From contig JASKMD010000021.1 of the NCBI GenBank assembly GCA_030144725.1, forward strand, positions 2,475,337-2,539,336: DNA of 64,000 bases, in the 5' to 3' direction. Positions 25,230 to 35,751 of this stretch are shown here, in pieces. The translations under genes were made by a program, and so were the position numbers. The notes below the pieces were generated by a model. That model was given only the letters and a program-made list of their open reading frames with translations. It searched no databases and was not told where the DNA came from. This DNA comes from Haematococcus lacustris (Eukaryota; Chlorophyta; Chlorophyceae; Chlamydomonadales; Haematococcaceae). How positions within the stretch are numbered: the stretch's first letter is position 1; the number at the start of each line of letters is the position of its first letter.

Positions 25230-28200
25230 TCAAAACTGGAGCCACTTGTCGAAGTAGACGCACGTCGCGGGCGACACCGGTCCGCCGTCTCGGCACTGAT
25301 GAAACACTGGGCACACGCCGCACGGAAGGTTGGTGAAGGGTGTGGTCTCTGGCGCAGCGTACAACATCGGTCGGTAATGCTCCTCGCTGTCATCTGGGTC
25401 ATCGCCTTCGACCTGCAATTGCGCGCACAGTGACGGGAAGATTACTGAAAATGGGACACAGCCAGAAGCGGAAATCTCAGAATCCGATGTCAACCAGTTT
25501 AATCGGGCTGCTCGACTGAAGGTGTGCAACCAGCGGCTTACCGTATCGATGGTGCCGTCGTACACCAATGTCTGAATGATCATCCCAATGTCCTCGTCGG
25601 CCAAGCTCACCTGCGATGCGGACCGACAGTAATAGAGTAACATAAAAAATGAGGAGGCCCGGCGCTGACCACGCCCGCGACACGCGACACGTCCCTAGAG
25701 TTCATTCCTGCGACTGTGACTGGAACAACAGGACAACTTCATGCCGGTTGCGGAATGAGCTTCGCTAACTGCGCGAAAGGTCGCCTACCGTGATGGCAGG
25801 CTGCGCCTTGATGTGCGCCGCGATTTGGCGTAGTGTGGTATCGCCTCGCTTGAGGATATAGCTCTTAACCACGGCCCGGAGCGTCTCGATGAAGTCATGG
25901 TCGAACTGGTTGTCCGTGTACCTGCATCAAGACCATCAGCGTGACAGGGGCTGTCACACATGTCAGGCTCGTAGGGTTTGGGAGAGCCTGCCGATCACTG
26001 CCCCACTTGCTGGCCCCAGTACCACTTCATGGCACTCAACTCCTTTGAGCGCATAGCCAAGCATGCATGCTGTCATGCACGCACCATGCACCCCCTGTCA
26101 GCTCCCTGGACGGCTCCAGCTCAGCCAACATGTAGACCTGGAAGAAAAAATGGAGAGGGAGGACAGCAGCAGCAGGTGAAGGCAGGGTAGGCGGGGGCGG
26201 GGGCGGGGGCGGGGGCGGGGGCGGGGGCGGCCTTGCGACCCTGACCTTGCGGCTGGGGTTGTTGACGCTCTTCACCGCCTTGACCAGGCGCCTGCCCTCC
26301 AGCACCTTCAAGATCTTGGTGATGTGCGGCTGGGCAAGGTTGGTGCGTGTCTTCATGTCCTTGGTCCACAGCCCTGCGGGTGCAAGCCGCCAGCATGACA
26401 GTGGGTGACGAGGCAGCAGGCAAGTAGCAGCCCGCCAGGATCAGCCAGCAGGGGGTAGGGAGTAGGTAGCAAGGGGAGCTGACCGGGGGCAGCCAGCAGG
26501 GGTTAGGGGTAGGTAGCGAGGGGCAGCTGCCAGAGGCTGCAGCGCACCCGCACTCCCTGAGCTCTGAATGGTCTGGTACACCATCAGCTCGTCTGCCGCC
26601 AGCCCCTTGTACCTGCACCATGTGCCACCACAGCCACACACAAATTGTGTTTCTGCCATGTTCACTGTTGCTCAGGTACCGCAGTGTGGCACACCCTGCC
26701 GATAGTGTGACAAACATGTTACCATGATCCACATTACAACTGCTGCCAGAGGTTAGGCATTGTAGCTTTGGTGAGGTTGAGGCAAACCTGACCTTTGACA
26801 CCCATTTACAAGTTTGTCTTCTTTAATTTAGAGCCATGCTGGCCAAACCATACAGCGCCAATGCACATGCGGACACTGATTATGTATTGCTGTCCCTCAA
26901 AAAAGTGCCACCTTTGCCCATGTGCCTCCTCCACCTCCGCCCCTGCTGCCCCTGCCGCCCCTGCCACCCCTACTGCCTCTGCTACCCCTGCCTCCATGTC
27001 CCCCCCTCTACGCTCAGCTGCTGCTGACCCACTTGGCTGACTCCTCTGCCGACAGCTCCTTGTAGAAGGTGGTCTTGTTGGGGCCCACCTGGTACAGCTG
27101 GATGCGCTTGCTGGACAGCAGCTTGTTGATAGCCTGCGTCAAGGGGCATGCGGCATGCGGCTGTAGGCAGGGGTGTTAAGGGGCAGAGGGCTGAGTGTTG
27201 CTTCCCTTTGACACCCCTTGGACACCCTAAGGCCTGCTGGGCACTCTGTCACTGCCAGCCCCACCACAGCCAGGCCTGCCTAGGCCTGCCTGAGACTGCA
27301 GGCAGGTGTGGCATGGGGCGGAGGGTAGGGGGGGCATGGGGCTGAGGGTACGGGGGGCATGGGGTTGAGGGTACGGGGGGCATGTGGTTGAGGGTACGGG
27401 GGGCATGGGGCTGAGGGTACGGGGGGCATGGGGCTGAGGGTACGGGGGGCATGGGGCTGAGGGTACGGGGGGCATGGGGCTGAGGGTACGGGGGGCATGG
27501 GGCTGAGGGTAGGGGGGGCATGGGGCTGAGGGTACGGGGGGCATGGGGCATGGGGCTGAGGGTACGGGGGGCATGGGGCTGAGGGTACGGGGGGCATGGG
27601 GCTGAGGGTAGGGGGGGCATGGGGCTGAGGGTAGGGGGGGCATGGGGCTGAGGGTAGGGGGGGCATGGGGCTGAGGGTACGGGGGGCATGGGGCTGAGGG
27701 TACGGGGGGCATGGGGCTGAGGGTAGGGGGGGCATGGGGCTGAGGGTACGGGGGGCATGGGGCTGAGGGTACGGGGGGCATGGGGCTGAGGGTACGGGGG
27801 GCATGGGGCTGAGGGTACGGGGGGCATGGGGCTGAGGGTACGGGGGGCATGGGGAAGAGGGTACGGGGGGCATGGGGCTGAGGGTACGGGGGGCATGGGG
27901 CTGAGGGTACGGGGGGCATGGGGCTGAGGGTACGGGGGGCATGGGGCTGAGGGTACGGGGGGCATGGGGCTGAGGGTACGGGGGGCATGGGGCTGAGGGT
28001 AGGGGGGGCATGGGGCTGAGGGTAGGGGGGGCATGGGGCTGAGGGTACGGGGGGCATGGGGCTGAGGGTAGGGGGGGCATGGGGCTGAGGGTAGGGGGGG
28101 CATGGGGCTGAGGGTACGGGGGGCATGGGGCTGAGGGTACGGGGGGCATGGGGCTGAGGGTACGGGGGGCATGGGGCTGAGGGTACGGGGGGCATGGGGC

Positions 28201-29062
28201 TGAGGGTAGGGGGGGCATGGGGCTGAGGGTACGGGGGGCATGGGGCTGAGGGTAGGGGGGGCATGGGGCTGAGGGTAGGGGGGGCATGGGGCTGAGGGTA
28301 GGGGGGGCATGGGGCTGAGGGTAGGGGGGGCATGGGGCTGAGGGTAGGGGGGGCATGGGGCTGAGGGTAGGGGGGGCATGGGGCTGAGGGTAGGGGGGGC
28401 ATGGGGCTGAGGGTAGGGGGGGCATTGGGCTGAGGGTAGGGGGGGCATGGGGCTGAGGGTAGGGGGGGCATGGGGCTGAGGGTAGGTGTGGCATGGGGCT
28501 GAGGGTAGGGGGGGCATGGGGCTGAGGGCTTGCGACCAATGAAAAGGTATGAGTGGCAATAGGCTGCAACTGTTGTCAGCAGCGGCCAGATCGCCAGCTC
28601 CTTGTGCCTCACGTCTGCCTTGGCTTTGCTTCCTGCTGGGGCTGGCAGCCAGGAGCCCTAGCCTATGCCACAGCTGAGCTGAGCTGAGCTGTGCGGCTCC
28701 CTTTTGGCAGCCAGGTGGCCAGAGCTGAAGTGCGTGCTGGTATGCAGCAGGCAGGTCTGGTGCACAGGAGTTGGCCTTAATGCCTGACTGCCCAGCAGGC
28801 AGGGTCATGGCTGGGGCTTGCCTGCATGCGCTCCTGGGCACTGAGGCGCGACCCCAATTCCCGCACCAGAGCATCATCACTGACGCCCTGCATCATCAGC
28901 CCACAATGCAAGACTACTGGTGACGGAGTGGCTGATAAGCTGCATGGCGGGGTTGCCCGGCCGAGCTGAACAGGCAGCGCGCCTGACAAGCATTGTCGGA
29001 CGCACCTCTGCGTGGCGGCGAATAACTTCAAGCGCTGCCTCCTCATTGGCTTTGCTCGACAT
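25230..29062 (-). CDS. RPC6: RNA polymerase III subunit RPC6 (RPC34/POLR3F)
   Basis: Winged-helix subunit of the Pol III heterotrimer that helps open promoters and binds TFIIIB. Minus-strand exons: 29062-29006, 28887-28822, 27133-27033, 26612-26554, 26373-26246, 26137-26085, 25921-25789, 25610-25542, 25412-25230; phases close to 282 aa (human is a little longer). Visible: first winged helix (GVSDDALVRELG, AINKLLSSKRIQLY), second (LWTKDMKTRTNL, HITKILKVLEGRRLVKAVKSV), the VYMLAEL and LTGGAWY segments, EDIGMIIQTLVYDGTI, and the C-terminal Cys cluster (PCGVCPVFHQC ... SPATCVYFDKWLQF) that in this family binds a 4Fe-4S cluster. Intron 2 is GC-AG and holds a 1.2-kb minisatellite. The exon 4/5 border (26554) is the least secure. 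Confidence 0.93.
26191..26230. repeat. GGGGGC microsatellite
   Basis: Seven pure copies of a 6-bp unit in an RPC6 intron, starting 16 bp past the exon ending at 26246. Confidence 0.9.
27311..28529. repeat. 23-bp minisatellite, about 53 copies
   Basis: Tandem array of a 23-bp unit (CATGGGGCTGAGGGTACGGGG plus two G, or its variant with TAGGGG) filling most of the 1.69-kb GC-AG intron 2 of RPC6. Two main unit types, C or G at one position, occur in blocks, and one partial unit (GGGGCATGGGGCATGGGG at ~27540) marks a slip. As 23 is not a multiple of 3 and the unit has no stop on the minus strand, all three minus frames stay open for over 400 codons. Confidence 0.97.
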
Positions 29063-29506
29063 GCCTGGACACTAACGAGCGGTCTTAATCCATTCCGCTC
29101 ACCACGACACGTACGATGGACGCTGTTACATTGACGGATAGAGTTACCGGGCCCTCGATGCCACTTACGTCGGGCCGCGCCGCAACTAACTGACAATTGT
29201 TACGGTTTCATGCCCCTGCCCCTGACATGCTCTGCCCCTGCCCCATACGCCCCCCCTGCCGTCTTTTAAAACGTAGTTGCAGGATGTGTTGGCTGAATGC
29301 TCTGGCGTTGGCATAAGGTGGTGGGTTTCCAATCAACCAGCTCTGACGAGGCATCGAGAATCAGTGACAACCCACACCCCATGATCCCATCAGGGCGTGT
29401 CACAATTGAGCGCCAGGGATGTGCGTGTTCAATACTCCCATGCGCTCCGGGTTTGATTTTAAACGCCGTACACGTGAGCGCGCTGCTATCGTGGGTATGC
29501 GCCGTC
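29063..29506. promoter_or_regulatory. Bidirectional promoter interval RPC6 / RNASEH2C
   Basis: 444 bp between two divergent start codons. A C-rich stretch (29210-29255) and an A/T patch (29263-29275) are seen; no clear TATA box. Confidence 0.5.
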
Positions 29507-30328
29507 ATGTTGACAGCAACCTCCAAGATCGATATACCCGCTCTCGATGGCAATCCCACGACTGTTCACTGGCTTCCGATCAAGGTCAGCCAGGCGTGCA
29601 GCACAGTTGAGGCTGACAAGTACTTTAAACCCACGCCCGCCACGAGAGAGGATGGTGAGTGTGAGATGTGGCCCTTCACAAGTTTGCTCAGCCTGTGTCC
29701 TGCTATGCACGACACGGGTGGTGGTGGCTTCGCAGCCGGCTGACTTCCAGCCTGGTGCCAGGCCCCCAGCGGCCTGCATACATTACGCGTTGCAACCCTG
29801 GAGTGCTGCCCCTGCACTGCCCCGGCCTGTCTTAGCCTGGCCCTGACCTCGCCCTGCCCAGCCCCCGCCTGGCCCTGCCCAGCCCTTGCCCTGCCCAGCC
29901 CACCGCCTCAATGGTCTGCCTGCACAGGGTCTCAGGAGCCCATTTTGGAGGTGCAGCTGCGGGGCCGCCAACTGCGAGGCCGCGCCATAGCCTTGCCCCC
30001 TGGGTACACAGGGCTGCTGCTGTCCACCAGCAGCCAGGGGCAGGGTGCGGGGCAGGGAGGCAGCCAAAGCCTGGACTACGGCTCCCAGGGGGAGGGCCAG
30101 CACCATGGCTTGCAGCCTGAGCCTGTTCGGACGTGGAAATGTGAGCATGGTGACCACTTCGACAGTGTGACCTACTGGAACCATGATGCCACACCTGGGA
30201 AGAGTGACACGCAGCGTAGGGTGCTGGACTGGCTGACAGTGGCCAGTGAAGTGCATGCACGGGTCACACCACAGGCCGTAAACGAGCAGCTGGCCAGCAT
30301 GCAGCAGCAGGGGTCAGCAGGGGTGTGA
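29507..30328 (+). CDS. RNASEH2C: Ribonuclease H2 subunit C
   Basis: Non-catalytic subunit of the RNase H2 trimer, which removes ribonucleotides and RNA primers from DNA. Two exons, 29507-29654 and 29928-30328, phase 1, 182 aa (human 164). Marks: TTVHWLPIKV (the HLLPC-like start of the fold), DKYFKP, then LEVQLRGRQLRGRAIALPPGY matching the conserved FRGRxLxGxxVxxPxGYxG motif, a Gly/Gln-rich loop, and FDSVTYWNHDATPG followed by LDWLTVASEVHA, matching the family's F..FTxW and helix end. Strong donor GTGAGTGT at exon 1. The catalytic A subunit is not in the window. Confidence 0.88.
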
Positions 30329-30832
30329 ATATGAATCCAAGGAGCAAGGCAAGACAAGGCAAGACTAGACACGGCAAGGGGACACGGCGTTGAGCAGGGG
30401 TCAGCAGCACTGAAACGCCCAGTCGCAGCAGCAGTGACAGCAACAGCAGCAGCAGTGGTGGCAGCACTGGACCAGCGCAAGCACGCCGACAAGCAGAACC
30501 CAGCGTGCAGCCAGGCTGACTTAGGCCTGGCAAGGGCCAGCGTTTGCTGGCTATTGCTAGTCATCACCCTGGTGTTGCAGGGTCAAGTTTGGGGCTAGGG
30601 CTAATCCTCACTCTAACCTTGGTCTTTCAGTGTGCTGTGTTGGTCGCCCTTAGTGGAGCGTGGCCTTGTGTGGGTAAGGGAGCCAGGCTTTGAGTTCCCG
30701 CTGGCAGCTGATGGCCTGAGCCTGCCATCAGGGATGGCCTAGTGGCCGTTATGACCTTCACCAGGTGGCTGTGATGACCTGGATCACAGCAGCTGAGCGG
30801 AAGCAGCGCAAGCGCACGCGGCCAGGCCCCGT

Positions 30833-30935
30833 ACTGCACTGCACACACTCATGCCGATGACCATGCTACCACATGATGAAGCTGGGTGCAGCTCTAGGTT
30901 ATCAGTCAGGTTATAGCAGCAACTAAGCAGCTGAT
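30833..30935 (+). repeat. Dispersed 103-bp repeat, copy 2
   Basis: Near-identical to 24256-24358; about 500 bp behind the RNASEH2C stop. Confidence 0.85.
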
Positions 30936-32211
30936 GGTGAAGCTGCTGGCATGGGTGGCAGGGACGTGTCTTGAGCCTAGGCCAGTGCAGCTGGCAGCAT
31001 GGGAGGCAGCGTGAGGGTAAACAGCACCAAAGGGAGGAAAGTCGAGTGTAAGCGCGACACAGTGCATGCAGCGGCCTAGCACCAGTGTCGGCTGGGCAAC
31101 CATGACTATGTTGCCAAAACATGCCGAATACTGCCTAGACATGGCATGTGGCTGACAGCTATATGTCAGGCTAGACAAGCAAGGTAAAAAAAAGCCATTT
31201 TTCGGACGGACCTAACTGACTCTATACACCGCTTCACGATGTAAGATTGGGGTAAGATCACGACGCAGCGCCGCGCACGTTAGCATCGGCTTAAAGGAAC
31301 AGGCCTATGGTGATTGGCTGGTCCGCGACCCCGTCCAATGTTCGGGGGCCCCGACCAGCACACAACGCCAGCAGCGCTCCATCGCTCATATTTGCGCCCT
31401 ACAGTATGTGTGCTGTTGCGGCGATGTCCTCGGCGATGTCCAGGTGCCTACTGGGTGTCTACATTGTGTGCTACATGCTGCTTGCTAGAGGCTTGTCTCA
31501 TGGCCGGGTTGAGGGGGTACGCCGTGAGGCTTTGGGCCTGAAACTTCTTCAGCAGCTAGCTATACCACACACTCGCACCTCGGCGCCGACTTGGCCTTAA
31601 CATGCATCAGCTCGGTCTATGGTCAGTGGTGGTGATGGACACACTGTCAAGAGATGTTTATGCATGCTACATGTGCCCAATGCCTTGCAATGAGCACCGG
31701 GGAACCGCATCAAGTACTTCCATCGATTTTATAATTATGCCTGCAAACTGATGCGTGTGCTAGTAGTAATCAGGTAAAACATGGAAAACAGCTAAGATTT
31801 GGCCATGCCAGGGGCATTTTCCCAAAACTGAAGTCGTTTCAGCCCGCCATAATTATAAGTATAGAAGCTACGACCCCTCTCCGCCCATCGGAGCCGTCCG
31901 TTTACCTTTTGGTCGATGCCAGCCGCAAAAAGATGGGTTTAAGCCATGACCAGGCGCACGAAGCGAAGCCAAGCTGGGTCCGCTCGAATGGCCGAGCGAG
32001 TAGCCACTGGCCGGGCTCCATGGTCCCGCACTGCTGGGTTCGTCGCGAATCAAGCCCAGGCAAGGCAGCCCAGCCCAGCCCAGCCATTGTGCACTTCCCC
32101 ATACTGGTGTGGTGTTGCATTGTTGTCTTCAGGCGCTGAATGATACCAAACAGCCATTGTGCACTTCCCCATACTCCTGTCAGCTCCTGATGCTCCTGAA
32201 GCTCCTGTCAG

Positions 32212-32434
32212 CCCAGCCCAGCCCAGCCCAGCCCAGCCCAGCCCAGCCCAGCCCAGCCCAGCCCAGCCCAGCCCAGCCCAGCCCAGCCCAGCCCAGCCCA
32301 GCCCAGCCCAGCCCAGCCCAGCCCAGCCCAGCCCAGCCCAGCCCAGCCCAGCCCAGCCCAGCCCAGCCCAGCCCAGCCCAGCCCAGCCCAGCCCAGCCCA
32401 GCCCAGCCCAGCCCAGCCCAGCCCAGCCCAGCCC
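32212..32434. repeat. CCCAG pentamer array, about 45 copies
   Basis: Uninterrupted 5-bp units. Shorter arrays of the same unit lie at 38877-38925 and 39278-39400. As 5 is not a multiple of 3 it yields Ala-Gln-Pro-Ser-Pro or Trp-Ala-Gly-Leu-Gly frames on both strands that are not genes. Confidence 0.97.
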
Positions 32435-33839
32435 ATTGCCTGTGCCATTGCCTGTGCATGTGGTGTCGCATGTGTTGTTTCCAGGCGCGTCACGCTACTG
32501 AACAATTGCTGGAGCAGCAGCCTTGCTGTGTAGACCAAGCAATTGTACAAGCATGTAGCCATGGCTGATGCAGTAGTGGAATTAAGGCAAGCAGAGTTGT
32601 GTAACCTGCTAAAGCGGGTGGCAAGAGCTCAACAGCGCTCAAGAGCTAGAGTCAACAGATCACAACACCACTGGTACAACTACTCGGCTGCTACTTCAGG
32701 AAAGTGGTGCTGTTTACATCAGCATTGAAGCCCACACAGTGATGACATCACATCACATCAGCTTGTCCCGGGTTGGAGGCCAGACAAGTGCTTGGCAAAT
32801 TCCGCAATAGCTACTCGATGTTGTTCATTGGCTTCCTTCCGCTGCTCCACTGTTTCAGTCGCCAAGCTGGCCTCCAGTTATGCAAATGAGGTGCGCGAGT
32901 GCAACATCTCGAGGGGAAATGTCTGCTGCACTCGATAGTATATTGGAGGTTGCGGAGCTGGAGGCTGTGTCGCTTGCGGGACATTATCAACAGGCATGGC
33001 TCCTTAGCTTTGCAGGAGCTAGGAGGTCGAGCTACCCAGTACAACCGACTGAACGGACCAGGCTAGCGAGAGAGACGAGCCCCGGCCTTAGACTTAATAC
33101 GTATGTCTGTAGCTACCTACAGCGACCTTGTTGCGTGGACACAACTTTAGGCCCAAACAACCATGTTCAGCCTGCGGGTCAGGCCGCCCCAACATGGGGT
33201 TGGTAATATGCATGCAATTACTCTCTCAATACTGCACCGTCTTCGATAGCGTTTATCAAATTGGTAGCCGCAAATCAGTGCGCGTAATCTGACCTTCAGC
33301 GCAAGCCATTGCGTTCTTTGCTCGCGTACTGCCACATGTGCCCGCGAACAAATCACAGCGGCGAGATGGGTCCCCTTGGCACGGTGAGCCGCATCCTTGT
33401 GACCCCATCTGCCTAGCGTAGTGAGCTGATTGTGCACAAATGGAATGTCCGGCCGACACCCAACGCGATGCCTGCCGGGCGTGCAGGGCGCCTAGACGGG
33501 GTGAATGAAACATTGTTTCATACTCGCTTCCGTCGAATACACCATTCTGGTCGGCGCACACTAAGGTATCACCGGCATACACCCCCCCTCCTCCACTGTG
33601 TCCTCCACTATGTTGCACCCGCTGCACCCAGAGAAAAATGGCTATGAAATGTTTGTTCTTGACCCATTGGCGCATCTACTGAAACAAATCGCACAACAAA
33701 CAGCCCAGGCCTCTATCTGTTAGACAGCTTTGAAGTTACATCATGTACACCAGAATGGTGCAAGGCCAGGACATGCAATGACCCACCACGCCCGCCCCAT
33801 CTCCACCCATCATTGCAGGAGCCCACCTCATTGCAGGAG

Positions 33840-34205
33840 CCCACCACTCCCAACCCAATCCCTCCCAACCCACCCCCTCCCAGCCCACCCCCTCCCAGCC
33901 TACCCCCTCCCAGCCCACCCCCTCCCAGCCCTAAACCCTCCCAGCCCACCCCCTCCCAGCCCACCCCCTCCCAGCCCTAAACCCTCCCAGCCCACCCCCT
34001 CCCAGCCTACCCCCTCCCAGCCCACCCCCTCCCAGCCCTAAACCCTCCCAGCCCACCCCCTCCCAGCCTACCCCCTCCCAGCCCACCCCTCCCAGGCCAC
34101 CCCCTCCCAGCCCACCCCCTCCCAGCCCACCCCTCCCAGCCCACCCCTCCCAGCCCACCCCCTCCCAGCCCACCCCCTCCCACCCCCTCCCACCCCCTCC
34201 CAGCC
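33840..34205. repeat. C-rich minisatellite (CCCCCTCCCAGCCCA and variants)
   Basis: About 24 units of 14-16 bp, some with CCCTAAACCCTCCCAG, running up to 13 bp before the ATG at 34218. A C-rich tract also precedes the paralogous gene that starts at 14240, so it may be part of this family's 5' region. Confidence 0.9.
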
Positions 34206-34217
34206 ATAGCCACCACC

Positions 34218-34859
34218 ATGGTGGGTAAGAGGCTCAGCAAGAAGAAGCGTCAACAGCTGCAAGAGCTGCATGCCTCACCCAAGGCAGGGTTTAAGTGCTG
34301 CCCTAGTGGCTTGAAAGCTCAAAAGAACAAGGCACTTGAGGAGGCCATGCAGTTGCGGGCACAGGTTGAGCGGCTCCACCAGCACCTCAGTGATGCGGTG
34401 ACAAGTTATCAGCTGCTGCAGGCAGACATGGAGCAGCTGCAGGCAGAACAACAGGAGTTGCAGGGTGAGAATGGGTCATTAGAGCAGCAGGTTGAGGAGC
34501 GCACCCATGCAATCAAGCTGCTGCAGCGAGACAAGCGCCGGCTGTCCTATGAGCTACGCAACGTCCGCCGCTGCCGTCCAACCGGCCCCCGGCTCACCCG
34601 GCATCTACAGCAGCTACTAAACATCTTGATGCAGCACCGGGTGTCTCCAGAGGTGCTACAGCGGTGTGCTGAGGGTGGCTATGGCAGGCTGGACACCCAT
34701 GGCAGCCCCACAGGCAGTGCAGCCCAGCAGCCCAGCCCGGCTGCTGGCCCACCCGCGTTGACAACCAACTTCATTCCCACGCAAGTAGGGCGCCTTTCCA
34801 CGCGTACCCCACCTGTTGGGTTGGAGCTGCCCAAGAGAGCTGCCAAGCGCAAGCGATGA
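34218..34859 (+). CDS. Short intronless coiled-coil protein (paralog of 12267-14240)
   Basis: 213 aa. Starts with basic MVGKRLSKKKRQQ, then SPKAGFKCCPSG, a coiled coil (~35-115, heptad Leu/Gln/Glu), and the block QHRVSPEVLQRCAEGGYG followed by RLDTHGSPTGS; each is found in the same order in the 657-aa paralog. It then ends with a basic tail (PKRAAKRKR), a possible nuclear localisation signal, where the paralog runs on for over 400 residues. Either a naturally short member or a copy cut off at the 3' end: an 85-codon open frame in another phase (34816-35070) overlaps the end, consistent with a frameshift. No known domain recognised. Confidence 0.6.
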   Translation: MVGKRLSKKKRQQLQELHASPKAGFKCCPSGLKAQKNKALEEAMQLRAQVERLHQHLSDAVTSYQLLQADMEQLQAEQQELQGENGSLEQQVEERTHAIKLLQRDKRRLSYELRNVRRCRPTGPRLTRHLQQLLNILMQHRVSPEVLQRCAEGGYGRLDTHGSPTGSAAQQPSPAAGPPALTTNFIPTQVGRLSTRTPPVGLELPKRAAKRKR

Positions 34860-35147
34860 CATAGTTGACATAGGTGGCATAGTTAGACAGCACCCAGCGC
34901 AGAACCAGGTTGTGGAGTGCGCGACACAGGCTGTAGCGGCCACCTCTCTAACCGAACCTGCCAACCGCCTTCGTGCCACATTCCCGCAACCGTTCTCCGA
35001 TCCGACTGCTGCTGCCGATGCGCATGCTCATGTAGAGCAGCCTAAGCGACGCTGTCGGTCGCAGCGATGACTGCATGCTCCGCAACGGCTTAAATTTGAA
35101 TTACTGACTTTGATGCTTAACTGTGCACGGCCTACTGACTGGATAAT

Positions 35148-35155
35148 TATATAAA
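35148..35155 (+). promoter_or_regulatory. TATA box (TATATAAA)
   Basis: Good TATA match in an A/T patch of otherwise GC-rich DNA, 288 bp behind the short coiled-coil gene. A transcript from it would run rightward through the 35432-35609 hairpin and the candidate exon at 35752. Confidence 0.45.
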
Positions 35156-35431
35156 GTGGGTGAGGGGTAGCTGGCTGGGTTGCCTACATTGTGAATCATC
35201 TAGCATAATATTTGGCGCAGGGAGTGCAGAGTTACAGCCGTCCTACTACCAGGGGTAGGTTTTCTGTTAGTTGGGGTCCCCTGACTGCGGGCCTGCGCTT
35301 CAACGCCGCTGACTTTTCTAGCACGCTGAAGCTAGCGGTGCAATCGCGGTAGCAAATGGTGTTGTGAGTGTGGAGAACAGCATGGTACCCAATTTTCCCC
35401 TTGCTTGTCTAGCCTGACTATATGATGAGGA

Positions 35432-35609
35432 TAACTGCAACACCGAACCTTTTCCGGGTTTGTAAACGACCGAGGCCGAAGCAGTTCCGAGTGAACGCTC
35501 GAGACCGACGCCAGGGGCCGGAGGCCCCTGGCGGAGGTCGAGAGCGTTCACGAGGAACTGCGAGGCCGAGGTCGTTTACAAACCCGGAAAAGGTGAGGCG
35601 TTGCAGTTA
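35432..35609 (+). ncRNA. Candidate structured RNA / DNA foldback: 178-nt hairpin with six GA/GA internal loops
   Basis: Two arms pair over 74 bp around a GGA triloop (35520-35522). Helices, outside in: 35432-35444/35597-35609 (one A-C mismatch), 35447-35471/35570-35594 (25 bp perfect), 35474-35477/35564-35567, 35481-35488/35554-35561, 35491-35500/35542-35551, 35503-35506/35536-35539, 35509-35519/35523-35533. Every interruption is a GA dinucleotide in both arms (one is GAA against GA), so each is a tandem G-A/A-G mismatch, the very stable sheared-pair motif. A perfect inverted repeat would have TC opposite GA; here + strand GA is in both arms each time. No open frame explains it. Whether it is transcribed is unknown; it could also be a foldback DNA element. 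Confidence 0.75.
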
Positions 35610-35651
35610 ACTTGTATAACTTCAATTTACAGAGGCGATAAATCGATTCTG

Positions 35652-35670
35652 AGCTCGGCGGAGCCGAGCT
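35652..35670 (+). other. Small hairpin with the same GGA loop
   Basis: AGCTCGGC/GCCGAGCT, 8 bp perfect, closed by GGA, 42 nt behind the large hairpin, which also closes with GGA. Confidence 0.6.
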
Positions 35671-35751
35671 GATCATTGCCTTTAGTGTAACATTTGAGGC
35701 AGTCGCTTGTTTGTTGCTTGGTGAGGGTCAGTCGTTGTAATGCATTGCGAT

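Larger units (their letters stand above)
30329..34217. other. Gene-poor repeat-rich region
   Basis: No convincing gene. It holds the second 103-bp repeat, a pair of ~25-bp direct repeats (CAGCCATTGTGCACTTCCCC at ~32081 and ~32151, about 70 bp apart), a pentamer array and a C-rich minisatellite. Frames of 90-140 codons here have no family resemblance and mostly trace to repeats. GC is lower than in the gene-bearing parts. Confidence 0.6.

Noticed and set aside
27227..28880. Three overlapping minus-strand frames of 429-543 codons rich in Pro/Met/Ser
   Set aside because: They arise from a stop-free 23-bp tandem unit whose length is not a multiple of 3, all within an RPC6 intron.
31307..31600. 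97-codon plus-strand frame behind RNASEH2C
   Set aside because: No family resemblance, no splice support and no poly(A) signal; composition fits chance.
32050..32562. Frames of 87-170 codons encoding AQPSP or WAGLG repeats
   Set aside because: Pure CCCAG pentamer array, open on both strands by chance of composition.
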